Shown one piece after another: positions 1 through 12,960 of a stretch of DNA of 64,000 nucleotides. The first letter of the stretch is position 1. Every line of letters begins with the position of its first letter. Location of the stretch: the NCBI GenBank assembly GCA_039654915.1, contig CM077595.1, positions 47,337,501-47,401,500 on the forward strand, in the 5' to 3' direction. Source of the stretch: Aquilaria yunnanensis. Its lineage: Eukaryota; Streptophyta; Magnoliopsida; Malvales; Thymelaeaceae. The translations under genes and the position numbers were made by a program. Below the pieces are notes generated by a model. The model was given only the letters and a program-made list of their open reading frames with translations. It did no database searches and had not been told where the DNA came from.

Positions 1-2017
1 CCATAAAGAGCAAAAATCAGGTGAAGAATTCAAAGAAAACCAAGGAGGAAAATTCGGCCATTTCCATTTCTTGGAGGTTTTGAACTCTACTCAAGGAGCT
101 CTTTGTGTGATTGAGTTCCTAAGTTCATTAGAAGCAAGAAATCAAGAAGAAGCTTGAAGAACATCAAGCACAAGAAATTGGCCTTACCTCTTCTGTGAGG
201 TTCTGTAAGTGTACACCAAGTGTTCTTGGTATTTTGTGTTATTTGAGTTAATCACCAAGTGTTCTTGGTACCTTATGGTTACTAATAAAATTTGGCCCAT
301 CTTGGTTCTTATGCTAGAAAACAATTTCTAGAGTCAACAAGCAAGGAAAACAAAGGAAAAATAAGCTTCTAAAGCTTTCAGTGTTGTGGGTAAGGATTCC
401 TATACTCACTTTATTCCATGGCCTAGTTCCATGGATTTTTTGTGTGAGTATTCGGGCCCCTAGGTGATGGTCAAAGAACCATGTGATCCTAGGAGTGCTA
501 AGAGGGCTTAAGTTATGTTATTGCTTCGGCAATTCTGTTCTGCTCATGAGCTAAGTTAAGTAAGCAAGCATTATGGGCTAGAAGTTAAGGCGGCCTCCTT
601 AATTCCTATGCTAAGTGAGCTCTCCGAAAACATGAAGTATATGAAATTAATGAATTAAAACTTGAGGGATGCTTGCTGCCCTTCTGTGAACAAAGTGTTA
701 AGTGGTGTGTGTTTGTGTGCTTCTTTGATTTGTTGTGCATGCTAACCCCCGATTATGATATTATTGTTTTATGCATGTATCTTTGTGTTTTCTTTGTCTT
801 TATGTTTTCTTTGCAGGAGTAAGAATTATTTTGCCATTACATTCTTGGCATATGTTAGGCCTTGGAGGCCATAAGTTAGGCATTGGATGCCACGGAATCC
901 TTATTGAGTTTTATAACTCACCCGCCTACTCTACTTTTGTAGGTAAAGGTTTGCTTGAAAGATCAAGCTAAGAGTCTTGAGTACTCTTTCTGTATGCTAA
1001 GGTTGGATTTGTGTATGGTATTGCTCAAAATATTCTAAGTATTCTAAGTATATAAGTTGCTTGTAAACAAGCTAAAAAAAAAATGTGGACTTTCTGTGCA
1101 GGACTTGAAGTCTTAGAATTGTGGGAACAAGGTCTATTAAGGTGGAAATTTGTGTTCCATGGCTTTGTGGATTTATGGCTTGCTTTTAAGCATGTTTTTG
1201 TTGGTCTAACTTTAGTGACCAAATTATGGACTTAGCTAAAATTTGGCCAAACTTGGCTTTGGGCTTGTATTATGGACTTGGACATTTTTGGGTATTTACA
1301 TTGCTTGCTGGACTTACCAAGGCCCATGCATGAATTTATGGGTTATGTTTTCATGAAACTTGAAGCATGTTGAAATTGGGCTTAAATGAACGTTTTGGGC
1401 TTAAATAAGAACTCGGAAAATTTGATTTTATTCTTGGTTAATTTTGGGCCATATGCATGTTAAGTACTAAAAGGCTCATAAGCCCATGTCTATGTTGAAA
1501 GCATGCAATGTTTGGCTATGTATTCTCACTTAGTAAAGAACATGCAAGTAAACTTAGAAAAAGCATGAAATTGGATGCTTGTGTAAAGTTTGGCTAATAA
1601 GAAATTTGAGTGCACGTATGTGAATTAATACATGCCTAAGCATTAGTTGCATCTAAAGGCATTAAGTGATTATGTGCACTAGTGAACACCAAAACACATA
1701 AGCATGCAAAGCATATGCATGAAAATAATTTTTTAAACTTAAGTTGGTGTTTTGGTTGCCATGCATATTCTTGGCTAAGCTTGGTAAAGACCATGAAAAT
1801 GAACACATGAAATCCACATAGGTGCTAGCTTGTTTGTTAGAGCACTTCAACTTAACCTTAATTAAAGAACTTAACGAGCTAGTACCGATAAGTATCCTGG
1901 GGTTCGTGCCCATAAGTCTTAGTAAGTTTTAAAAGCCCCTTCTGTGTAACGAAAACTTCCGCTGCATGTTCTAAGTAATCAGGCCCAAATGGGCCAGGGG
2001 CAGTTTAAGGCACGACA
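1..2017. other. Non-coding sequence, probable end of an unrelated LTR
   Basis: No coding region is credible here; the open frames are short and match nothing I know. The segment stops abruptly where copia pol becomes readable, and its last bases (near 1985-2017) form a short GC-rich block ending in CA, as an LTR 3' end would. I infer a solo or truncated LTR lying within or beside the copia element. Its left end is outside the window, so no target-site duplication can be tested. Confidence 0.3.
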
Positions 2018-3708
2018 CTGTTCCTGTAGCACAGAGCGCACATAGGACTGGTAGGATTCGGCGTGAGCCCGAGAGATATGGATTTCTCGTGAATCACACC
2101 GATGATGTGATGCTCATGGATCAGGATGAGCCCACAACCTACCAACAAGCTATGTCGGGGCCTGACTCTGAGAAGTGGCTAGTGGCCATGAAATCCGGGA
2201 TGGAATCCATGTATGAAAACCAAGTATGGACTTTGGTTGACCCACCTGCAGGGGTAAAACCCATAGGGTGCAAATGGGTTTTCAAGAAGAAAACTGACAT
2301 GGATGGTAATGTGATTACCTTTAAGGGATGATTGGTTGCAAATGGTTTGAAGCAAATTCATGGTATTGACTATGATGAAACTTTTTCACCAGTTGCTATG
2401 CTTAAATCCATCCGAATTTTGTTTGCTATTGTTGCACACTATGATTAGGAGATATGGCAAATGGATGTCAAAACTGCATTCCTAAATGGAAAGCTACTTG
2501 AGGATGTGTACATGACACAACCTGAGGGTTTTGTCACTCCTGAGAATGCCAATAAAGTGTGCAAGTTGCAAAGGTCCATTTATGGACTGAAGCAAGATTC
2601 TCCAAGTTGGAATCTTCATTTTGATGATGCAATCAAAGAGTTTGGTATTTTCAAAAATTAAGATGAACCTTGTGTCTACAAGAAGGTTAGTGGGAGCGCT
2701 ATTGTCTTCTTGGTGTTGTATGTAGATGACATACTACTCATCGGGAATGACATTCCTGAGCTACAGTCTGTGAAGACTTGGCTAGGGAAATGTTTCTCTA
2801 TGAAGGACTTGCGTGAAGCAGCCTTTGTGTTAGGCATCAGGATCTATAGAGATAGATCTAAAAAGCTTCTTGGCCTAAGTCAAAGTACATATATTGACAA
2901 GGTGCTAAAGAGGTTTAGCATGCAAGATTCCAAGAAAGGATTCTTGCCCATGTCACATGGTATCACTCTTTCTAGATCTCAGTGTCCGAGTACAACCGAG
3001 GAGAGAGAGCGCATGAGTAAGCTTCCATATGCCTCAGCAATTGGATCTATCATGTATTCCATGATATGTACTCGTCCCGATGTCTCATATGCTTTGAGCA
3101 TGACGAGTAGGTACCAATCAAACCCCGGTGAAAGTCACTGGATAGCTGTTAAGAACATCCTTAAGTACTTACGAAGGACTAAGGATGCATTCTTGGTCTT
3201 TGGAGGTGTAGATGAGCTCGTTGTAAGGGGTTACACCGATGCAAGCTTCCAATCCGGAAAGGATGATTTTAGATTGCAATCTGGTTATGTGTTTTGTATT
3301 GGTGGTGGTGCTGTGAGCTGGAAGAGTTCAAAGCAAGAGACAGTAGCTGACTCTACAAAAGAATCTGAGTACATTGCCACCTCTGATGCTGCGAAGGAGG
3401 CAGTTTGGATCAAGAAGTTCATCACTGAACTTGGAGTGGTTCCAAGCATTGTCGACCTGGTAGAGCTCTATTGTGACAACAATGGAGCAATCGCACAGGC
3501 TAAGGAACCTCGATCTCACCAGCGATCCAAACATATACTCCGACGCTATCATCTCATCAGGGAGATCATCGAGAAGGGTGATGTAAGGATATGCAGGACT
3601 TCGACAGACAGCAACATTGCTGATCCACTAACAAAGCCCCTTACGCAGCAAAAGCATGATAGCCATTCTAGGTCCGTTGGTATTAGATACATGGATGATT
3701 GGCTTTAG
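2018..3708 (+). pseudogene. Ty1-copia pol fragment: reverse transcriptase and RNase H
   Basis: This is the C-terminal half of a Ty1-copia polyprotein. The reading frame runs from the start of the RT domain (GCKWVFKKK near 2270) through DVKTAFLNG (2464), the intact catalytic box YVDD (near 2722) and the RNase H domain (YTDAS near 3232, ADSTKESEY near 3349, YCDNNGA near 3470) to a stop at 3708. Gag, protease and integrase are absent, because unrelated sequence lies directly upstream. One frame is kept throughout. Only three stops break it, near 2329, 2446 and 2659, at positions where the family has R, W and Q, so each fits a single C-to-T or G-to-A change. The gene made reverse transcriptase for element replication; it is now a dead fragment. 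The 3' LTR follows 14 bases later. Lineage within copia was not assigned. Confidence 0.93.
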
Positions 3709-3722
3709 TGCAAGTGGGAGAT
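3709..3722 (+). other. Copia polypurine tract
   Basis: A purine-rich stretch (CAAGTGGGAGAT) lies between the pol stop codon and the TG that opens the LTR. This is the usual position of the plus-strand primer of copia elements. Confidence 0.75.
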
Positions 3723-5136
3723 TGTTAGTGTTGTGCCCAAAAGCCAATCATGAGATGATTGTATTTTTGCACATTGAGTCATGATATTTTATTAAGGCAT
3801 TAATCCAGCAATTATGTTTGTTGTTTTGTTTCTGTGTAACTTAACAAACATAATTGTAACCCTAGAATAATGATATTCTTAAACGTCCCAGTCTAGTATT
3901 ATTGTGGAGCGGGTTGCAATAATACATAACGACTAGCATATGTTAAGAGTAATATGAGATATGTAGTCTACATATGGGTACAAGTTGGAGAACTTGTGTA
4001 GTGGACCGACCCACCATGAGAACACTACATGGATCGTTGTATGAGTGTCATAAGTGATTCTCATAGTGATCATGGTATATGTAGTCCTTCGACCTAAAAT
4101 CAACAAGGTTCCCTACATGTGAGTCACATACTTTGGTACTTTCCTTTGTTGCTCATAACTGAGTGAACTTGAAGGAGGTCATTGGGTATGTCACATATCA
4201 TGCGGAGGGATTTGTATGATCAAGATGGGATTTGTCCCTCCTATGTAACGGGAGTGATATCTTCGGGCCCCTTGATAGAGTAAGACTTAGAAAAATGCAT
4301 GGCCATGCTTGAATGAGTTGATATCCGATATCAATGTCATCAGTTTAAGTTAGTCTACTCGGTAATCAAGAAACCAAAGATTGGGCTATACGAGAGTGAC
4401 ACATTCCATGTCTCGTGCTTAGTCTTGATATCTTGGATAAAGGGACAATGGCATATATCGGTGACGATCATAAAGGTTTAGTCGAATCATCGACAATCTT
4501 GTCACTTGGGTAGCAATGATGTGTTGCTAGACACCGCTCATTGCTTATGATCATAAATGTGATTTATGATCATTGCCAACGTGATAAGAGCCTATTGGGT
4601 CACACACATAGAGCTATTTGGATCATTAGAGTGCATGGGCTAATTATTTGGGTTATGGTTTCACTTTAATTTCGTATTAATAATGGGCCCAAGAGTGGAG
4701 CCATTATTAAGCCCGAAATTAAATCCTAATTGGATTAGGGCTTTGAAACCCATTAGGCCTGGAAGTTGAGTATCACTATAAATACAACTTCTAGTGAGAA
4801 ATTCGTAGGTCTCCTTGCCCTAGCCTCCCAAAAGGACAGTCGCACTCTTCTTTTGCAATTCCTTGGAGGACGCAAGCTAGCACTGCGAGCGCAAGAGAAA
4901 CGCATCTGCCGAGACGTGGTGGAAGCATGGTGATCTCGAGAGGCTCATGTGGATACCATAGAGAGCCTGAACACGTCAACTGTTCAGGTTTTGTGATTCG
5001 ACTCTACAGTTGAGTGAGAGATCTCAACCGAAAATTAGGTATGAAATTTTTGAACACCCGGTTTACCCCGTTTCACTTGGATCCTGGAGGGTTTCGGTTA
5101 AATTCCGCTGCGCTGATTTGCTCCCGAAACCTATCA
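3723..5136 (+). repeat. 3' LTR of the copia element (~1.41 kb)
   Basis: It starts TGTTAGTGTTGTGCCC directly after the polypurine tract. It is closely similar along its whole length to the solo LTR at 48119-56432 (1417 bp once the nested insertion is removed). That comparison fixes the left end exactly and places the right end near 5136, within about 10 bases. A TATA box lies near 4777. No partner 5' LTR is in the window. Confidence 0.88.
4777..4784 (+). promoter_or_regulatory. TATA box of the copia LTR
   Basis: TATAAATA lies about 1.05 kb into the LTR and is conserved in the second copy at 56071. It is the likely core promoter of the copia transcript. Confidence 0.6.
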
Positions 5137-8100
5137 ACCTGAACATTATAGTGATCCTTTTTGGCAGTGTAACTGAGGTGGGATTGGATCCCAAGATTCT
5201 CAGTGTGCAGCATATGCATAACACCTTTGCGTATGATGTATATATATGTGTGTGGAAGTTATGCCTTTGGTAAATGCTATGGAACTAGTGGTTGTGTTCC
5301 CTAATAGCTTGTATGGATTCACGATGCATAATATTATGTTTTATATAAATGCATGTTTGAAGTGGTGGCCAGCTGCATCGATTATATATTATTTTTATGG
5401 TCATTGACCTACAACTATAGTAAAGCATAGTATAAAACAGTATTGCATTAAGGATTTAATCAATTAGCAGGCCCATTAAGGACAAATTTACATAGGCCTA
5501 ACACTAAATGAGTGTGAGGTTCCTGGGGTCCTATATGACTAAGATAGGATTATGGTTCAAGGCCTATAACAGAAAGTCTGCATGCACTTTCCAGTTGGTA
5601 TAGTTAATATCAAGTGGAGATTGAGGTTAACTTCGCCTAAGCTTTTTATTCTTGCACGTCAAGTGCAACAAGTGTATTGTTTTCAATATTCTCATGCTTC
5701 ACTTCAATAATGGTAGCATGTAGTTACAGTGAAACCACATTTTTCCATTGATTAAACACAATTGATCAAGTGTCAGATTAACCAAGCTTATGTAATCACT
5801 CAACATTTTGATGAAGATGATAAATTGTACTAGTAGCCTTGGGTACATAATGAGTATTTTTCAAGGAGTCCAAAGCCATTGAAGGATATTGGTCACCTTT
5901 AACACAAAAGAGGAAGTTTTATCACAGTTAAACATAATGTTTACAGTTTTCAATCACACAGGTCAACACAAAATGACAAGGATGAAGATGGTAAACCTAA
6001 GCTATCATATAAAGAAGAAGATTAAGTTCGTCAGTCTATTCCATTAACCGTTTATTTAAATAGTTGAAGACAAACTTGTTATCTTGTGGTTTATGTGTGT
6101 GTGTGTGTGTGTTTAGATGTATAACATTATAGCATTTTTCCATTTAGCTATACGTATATTCAAATATATGTTTACATGTGTTCCCATGTGTGTGTGTCAA
6201 TAATCCATTTTTATTTTAGAAATAAAATTTTGTAAAAAACAGAGATGAATATGGCAATTGAAATCATTAAAATTTCAACTGAAATCAAGCAAAAAGATGA
6301 CAACCTTTAAACCACATAGTGACTAATTGCCTTCATTGCTCAAAGTTTAACAACTACAAGAGTGGTAGTACTAAATCTCTCAGTCACTTTATCTAGGAAA
6401 TTAAGTGGCAGTCTTTAGGAGTGACTAAGCTTCCAACTGCTCCTTGAAGGAGTTGTTGACCTTTTCATCCCAGCAACTAATGCTTCAGTCACTCTTTGGC
6501 TCTATTTCATCTAATTTAGCTTCAATTAAATAAGGAATTAATTCTTTCTTTACTTAGAAATGTGCTAGCCCTGTGTGTGGAATCCATGAGTTAAAAAGTG
6601 ATTAAAGGGGAAATATGCTTTTGAATTTCTATTGCATGTTTGATCGGATCCAATACTTCGCTTGCTTCTTTTTAAAAGGCAAGTGACAGTAGATTATAAG
6701 TATTTTTAGACCCTTGATACCTTGGTTGAGACCTTGGCCAAGCATCTTTGAGTCCTATAAGCTTTTTTATCACTAGAACTCTATTTATTTGTTGTCAGAT
6801 TGTTGAACTATTTACAAAAATTGACTATGTACCTAAACCTCTTACGTGCTTCTATGTTTGTATCTGTGTGTTAGGGTAGTGTATGTTTGCTATATATGTA
6901 TATGTTGCTCTTTTTCAAGTACAAGTTTATTCACTTACTGGGTTGTTAAAACTCACTCACTTGTTATTGTCTACAAGGAAAAAAAGTTCAGGACTGATCT
7001 CTGTGTATATTTACAAGTTATTACTTGTGGTTTTGTACAAGAAAGTCTAGTAGGTCACTACCTGTTTATTTATTGATTTTTCCTAATTACTAGTTTAGCT
7101 TATAGCTTCTGGTTTGATCACTGAATAGTGATGCAGCTATTGTGGATGGTTACCAAGGCTTGGAAAGAGCAAGCTAGTCTAGCAACTTTTGATAGGTAAC
7201 TAGCTCAAGTAGTCTGACTTGAGTGGGTTTTGGGTTGGTTAACTTGTAACCTAAGGTTGTTTACTTGCAAACAAAGTGTTTGTCTAAATGAATATGCAAT
7301 ACTAGTCTACACAAGAACATATATGCTTTATTTTACAAAACTATGTAATTACTTATAATCTTGCAAGCTAGCATCAAAACTATTTTACTTTGTAACATAT
7401 TTTTCTGCAATGTTGACCAAGACATTGACTTTCAGTAAATCTGTCCAAAGGGTGCAAAGCTCTTAACAAAAACATTTAATAGAGCAAACAAAACTTTTTT
7501 GCATGATCAATTGGATTTTTTTTTAATCTCTCATATTAGAATTAAAGGTATTTCACCTTAACTATATGGTCTACTATTTCATTAGCATTGCTCAAAAGTG
7601 TAAGGTCTATAAATGTTCTTTTAGTCCCTAGACAATTGTGTTTTACCTTAAATACATAGTCTGCTATTTTGTCAACATGGACTCACCGTGATGGAGATCC
7701 CAGTTGTTGATATCGACTTAGCTTCTGATCTCCACTATGGATTGCGTGGAAGGATCTTCTGCCAACAACATAGACAATCAGATCCGACGCACTTCTCTTA
7801 AGTTAGGGGTTGCACTAGGGACATGCTTCCATTAAGTGCAATAATGCAATATATGGTCTGAATCGAGATAGTCCCTCAATGTTGTGGCTTTGAGGATCTA
7901 GGTAAAAGCTAGCCATTAGTAGTCACATTCTAACTCGACCACTACCGATTGATGGCTACTCAAAACTTTCTATTAAGGTTACAACGACAACAATTATGAT
8001 GCATACAACAATTCCCACATATTTTAAAAGGCCAAATACAAGGCCTTTTGCTAGTTTTAAACTCAAGAATGCAATGCATCATGACATGTGCCTTTTAGAA

Positions 8101-8299
8101 TATAAATCAACCGCAAAGTCAATGAAAACTTAACTTATAGAATACTTAGTGAAGTTTATAGCTTCTACAAACCAAATACCCTTCTCATAAATTAAAAAGT
8201 TCATTGATCACATTGTACCTACCACAATTTCTATTATTCATCATGGGGTTGTGCTTATCAACCATGTGCATGTCCTGGTTTTTATGAGTGATTTAAAGA
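5137..8299. other. AT-rich non-coding sequence
   Basis: No supported gene, RNA or terminal repeat was found. Short open frames (such as 6846-7076) lack recognisable domains. The part nearest 8299, from about 7680, may be the 3' non-coding region or LTR of the minus-strand copia element that follows, but no second copy is present to define it. Confidence 0.5.
6094..6112. repeat. (TG)n microsatellite
   Basis: About nine uninterrupted TG units. Confidence 0.9.
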
Positions 8300-8589
8300 T
8301 TTTTCCATAAATCTCATAAGAATGGCTCTACTCCTACACCCATATAGGTGATTCCATCAAGTGTATACAACACTAATACACTACCCATAAAAGAAAAGGG
8401 CTAAGTGAATCATTAAGAGGTTTTGCTCATCTTTCAATGACTGTAGTTTAACATTATCTACACCATATGAATGAATTTAAAGATAATTCAATAATGCTTC
8501 CAAGTCTAGTAGTAATGTCTTGTTATTACTCATACAAACCTAATCCATGGTATCTCTAATCATAAAGATTATGTTATCATCACTATTGA

Positions 8590-10050
8590 CTCAAATTACC
8601 AACAATCTCTTTCCTCTTAGCGATTTATATTTCAGTTTTTCCATTAGAGGTTTACTTAGAGGATCAGCCAAATTCACTTCTGACTTCACAAAATTGATCT
8701 ATATAACCCCATCATTAAGTAGCTGCTTTACAACATCATATCTCAAACAAATATGTTTATTTTTGCAATTGTAGGTCTTTTTTTTTACAATTGCTATTAC
8801 AGCTTGACAATCACAGTGCATAGACATAGAAGGCATAAGTTTTATGCCTAAACGTTTATCTGCAAAGAATTTTTTTAACCACTCAGCTTCACTCCCAACC
8901 ATTTATAAGACTATGAATTTAGACTCCATAGTAGATATAGGGATATGGTTTGCTTGGAAGATCTCCAAGATATAACACCACTACCAAGAGTAAAATATAT
9001 CCATTGGTGAATTTTGTCTCATCAGAGTCAGAAAATCCAATTAGCATCACTGTACCTTTCTAGTATGGCGGGAAATCCACTATATATGATACCATATTTC
9101 ATTGTACCCTTTAGGTATTTCATGATTTTCACTAATGCAATGCAACGCTCTTCATTCAGACTTTGAATATATCTACTCAATCTACAAAGACACCGTAAGC
9201 TGTGTCAAGTCGAAAGAAGTTCATTAGATGCATCAAGCTTCCAATAATTTGTCTATACTTTTGTTGAGCAAGACTTTTGCCTCTATTTTTTTATTTAATT
9301 GAGCATCTAAATCATAAGGAGTACTAATAGAAACCAAATCAAAATTTGTAAACTTTATTAGAAGTTTTCCATTAGTGTTCTTATTGCAACATCAAACAAT
9401 TTTCTGTCCTTATGATTTTAACATTCAAAATAAAACTAGCCTTACATAGATCTTTCATGCGAAACTGTGAAGAATCAAAACTCTTAGTGTCTTCAACTAC
9501 TTTAACAATAGTTCCAAAACTGAGCATCTCATCCATATAAAGGCTTATTATTACACATTCATCATCATCAAGTCTTGTGTAAACACATTTATCAACTCTA
9601 CTAGTTGAAAAATGGTTACTTAACAAAACTTTATCAAATTTCTCATACCACTATTTAGATGCATGCTTTAATCCATATCATTAGGATTTTTGCAACTTAT
9701 ATACTTTTGTTTATTGTCCAGAAACAACATAACCTTCTGGCTAAACCCTGTAAATTTCTTCTTTTAGGTCCTCATTTAAAAATAAGTTTTAACATCCATT
9801 TAATGTTTGAAAACTTTGTGCAAAAAAAACAGGGCAAATAAAATTTTTATTGAAGAAATTCTAGAAACTGGTGCAAAAGTGTCAAAATAATCAATATTTT
9901 ATTTTTGGGTAAAACCTTATAGTATTAATCTTGCTTTAAACTTGTCAACCAAGTCATTAGGATTAAGTTTTCTTTTAGAAATTCATTTGCAACCAATGGG
10001 TTTAGCACTAGCGTTAAATATACTAAATTCTGAGTATAATTTTGTAAAAT
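8590..10050 (-). pseudogene. Copia reverse transcriptase and RNase H remnant
   Basis: On the minus strand, RT motifs can be followed from about 10050: a region resembling FDTFAPVSR, then a degenerate NGCxNLFLN stretch near 9800 and the catalytic box altered to YMDE (family YVDD) near 9537. RNase H follows with YSDANW near 9030, CDCQAV near 8810, and a tail containing NLADPLSKPL near 8650. The catalytic aspartate change, several stops and frame changes mean no active enzyme. It is the 3' part of pol of the minus-strand copia element and follows its integrase, as in Ty1-copia. Confidence 0.82.
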
Positions 10051-10289
10051 AGAGTCAAACTCATTTTAGTTGTCTTCTTTTCAGAAAATAAATTCTTTTG
10101 AAGAAATTGTTCGTACAAATGTTAGAGGTTCATCTACATGGGAGGTTTAAAAGTCATTTCTAAAGGAACTTGCTTTCCTTTGCCTTTAACTCTAGATTTT
10201 TTTCATTTGATGTTCAGAGACATCTCTAATTATGGGAGCATAAGAAATTTTTTGTTTTCTTAGAAAAAAGATATGCTAAAAAAACTAAG

Positions 10290-11130
10290 CTTTTTTTTGT
10301 TTTAATTATGGTGTTGCAGCCGAACACATCACTTTTCAACACCAAAATTCTATGCACTGCACTATGCCTTGGATATCAAATAAACATGTAATAGGATGTT
10401 TTTTTTATCCGATTTTACGCTTTTTTGCTTCAAGAAACGTAACCTTTGTAAGACATTCTCAAACTTTCATGTACTTTAAGCTTGGGGATAGCCCTTTCAT
10501 ATTTTATATAGAGTTACACCAGTCCTTTTATTAGAAATTCAATTTTACAAATAAAAGGCACACAAAACATTTTTACCCCAAAGATTATCAGGAACAAAAA
10601 ACTAACAAGCAAGAGATTCATCATTTGTTTCAAAGTTCTATTTTTTTCTTTTAACTACACTATTTGATTTAAGAGAATAAGGTAGAGTTACCTTATGAAT
10701 TATTCCTCCTCTTTCACAAAAAATTATTAAATAGTAAAAACTCTCATCCTTTATCAAACCTAACTTTTTAATCTTTCTATTTAATTGATTTTTTACTTTA
10801 GATTTATACAACAGAAAAATATCATAAGGCTTAATCTTTATTTCTTAATAAATAAACTTTTTTAAATCTAAAACGATAATTTTTGAAAGTCATATAATAT
10901 TTTTACCTCTCCTTGTCAAGTTTTGTTTCAAGTCACCAGGATAAGTATGAATTAAACTTAGCAACTTTAATTGTCTTTCAGTAGAAGCACAAGTTTTCTT
11001 TATTGATTTTGTTTCAGCACAAATTTCACATTTATCAAAACTTGTGTTATTAGATAAATTCATCCAAGTGATTACATTTTTTTTTTCAAATAAAACAAAC
11101 GCTCACATCTTAATCAAGCAATGTTATACA
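10290..11130 (-). pseudogene. Copia integrase remnant
   Basis: Minus-strand fragments match the copia integrase: KCEICAETK near 11010 (the end of the zinc-binding region), LSLIHTYPGDLKQ near 10930, KNQLNRKIKKLG near 10770, and the C-terminal stretch KKRKIG near 10415 that normally precedes a 'cvFIGY' motif. Frame changes and stops are frequent. It would have inserted the element cDNA; it is inactive. It lies between protease and RT, separated from protease by the insertion at 11263-12609. Confidence 0.78.
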
Positions 11131-11167
11131 TAGAAAAAAAACTCAACTAAATAAGTAGAAGAAGATG

Positions 11168-11168
<1 letters not shown>

Positions 11169-11202
<34 letters not shown>
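11169..11202. repeat. (ATT)n microsatellite
   Basis: About eleven ATT units, just left of the foreign block inside the copia element. Confidence 0.92.
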
Positions 11203-11204
<2 letters not shown>

Positions 11205-11262
11205 ATTACAAACACTTAGTAAAAGAAGACCCTGATTGCAATAACCTTTGTCCTCATAATTA

Positions 11263-12609
11263 CTCCCTTCATCCCATGAAAATTGCTCTATTTGTCATTG
11301 ATGCAAAGCTTAAAGAATGATAAAATTATTTGTTTTCTCCACTTCTATCCCTATTTACCCTTTCCCCTTTTCCCCATCTACTACACTTTGAATAACAACC
11401 ACAATATAATCAAGAATCCCAAAAACTTCCTAAGCCATCTATTTTAATTTTTTTCCTCATGGCTTTTTTTACTGGCATCTAAATCAAACTTATCACTTAA
11501 GAGTTCATCATTAGAGTCATCAATAGCATAAACATCAGATTCATCATCAACTTCAACGTCAACTTCTTTTTGCTCTTTAGCATTTAGATTGTCCACCACT
11601 TGTGTACCCGTAGTTGCACAAGCTCTAGCTTTCCAATTCTAACCATGTTCCAATGGTGGCAAAAGCATTGTCATCCAAGCTCAAGATGGAAACACTCTAG
11701 CCTAGTTGTTGTACTTGGAATTTCCTCCTATTACCAGCACCAAACAGTCTTCTACCCCTTTTCTTTGAGCTCATCTTCTCTAGCAAGGAAGAAAAAATAA
11801 AAAGAAATCATAATCATAGTAATTCATTACAATCACAAAAACTCCGACTAACAACCAAGCATAACAGTCTTTGATTCTAATATGGGATGAGGAACAAGGC
11901 CAAATTTTTAATTATCAAACATTAAGATCAATTTGGACCGAATCATAAACATCAAGCAAGCTAATATTAAATTACAAAAAAAAAAATTAGAGGCCAAAAT
12001 TCCATAATGGCACTTATCTTATTTCTCATCATCCTCTAGATCCCCATCCATTATCTTCTTGCATGCCTCCACCAGCCCATCCCTATTATTCGATTTAACA
12101 ATCTCTTGTATAAGCTTCTACCTTGTCAGTAGATGGCTTCTTCCACTCCTCTTGTGCTTGATTCGAATGCACTTATGTGATTCAAAAGCCTAGCCATCAA
12201 TACCATTGTGACATGAAAGCCATCGACACCACTACTATTCTCAATTCAAAGGCTAGTACCTAGCTTATGGATTTGAAACTATAGCCACAATGATGAACTC
12301 ATGCCATTAATTAGACAATCAATAGCCATAATGCCGATGTGCCTTGCTTAGGGAGGTGAAATCACGTTGGAGGAAAAAGAGGGGAGGATGAAAGGTGACG
12401 ATTGATTTGAGATTGGAAGGAGAATCCAGAAGGGAAAGATGAGACTAAAATGGGTGGAGAAATATAGTACAAAATATGGAAGGCTGTGAGGTCAATCTAG
12501 GGCTTAAATGTCATTTAGTCTGCTAAAACTTACCATATAAAGAAATAGTACAAATAATTTGCGACAACCCAAAAAATAAAATGGAACAACCTTTGTAAAA
12601 TGGAAAGGG
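11263..12609. mobile_element. Foreign insertion in copia, possible mariner/Stowaway-type element
   Basis: The copia reading is interrupted between integrase (ending about 11130) and protease (starting about 12613). The left edge reads TA then CTCCCTTCATCCCA, which resembles the CTCCCTCCGT-type ends of plant mariner/Stowaway elements. The right edge ends in an approximate complement (ATGGAAAGGG) followed by TA. A short open minus-strand stretch near 12120-12020 (acidic end DGDLEDDEK) was not identified. The terminal repeats are weak, so the class is uncertain; that the block is foreign to copia is much surer. Confidence 0.4.
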
Positions 12610-12612
12610 TAT

Positions 12613-12960
12613 TATTTTCGGCCATCACAAATTTGTTGAACTTAAATGTGCCCCTTTTTTCCTGCTTTTATAAGTAAAGATACTGAGACTAGGTTGGCTC
12701 TTATGGTGGGAACGTGCAGTACATCACCAAGAGCTATTTTCTTGCCATAAGTTAGTCTTAGAAGCACCTTTTCTTTTTTCAGAACTAGTGTACCTTGTGA
12801 ATCCCTAAGATACACTATTTCATCTCCTTCCCCTATTGGAGTATAAGGCAGTAAAAATACATTCCCGGTGCCATCGATGTGTCTAATAGCACTAGAATTT
12901 ATCACTAACTTTTTTGAGTTGGTAGTTAGATATGCCTTTGAAACCACAGTAGTAATGATG
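12613..12960 (-). pseudogene. Copia protease / pre-integrase region remnant
   Basis: The minus-strand reading contains a relic of the copia aspartic protease region and what follows it: [15 protein letters not shown] near 12840, then [11 protein letters not shown] and [20 protein letters not shown] near 12690, a pattern typical of the protease to GAG-pre-integrase segment. The catalytic D-S/T-G motif that should precede it is not readable. The frame stays open for about 100 residues and then breaks at the foreign insertion. It would have cut the polyprotein; it is not functional now. Confidence 0.72.

Noticed and set aside
4791..4979. Small protein on the minus strand of the copia LTR
   Set aside because: It lies in the leader region of the LTR and recurs at 56047 only because the LTR does.
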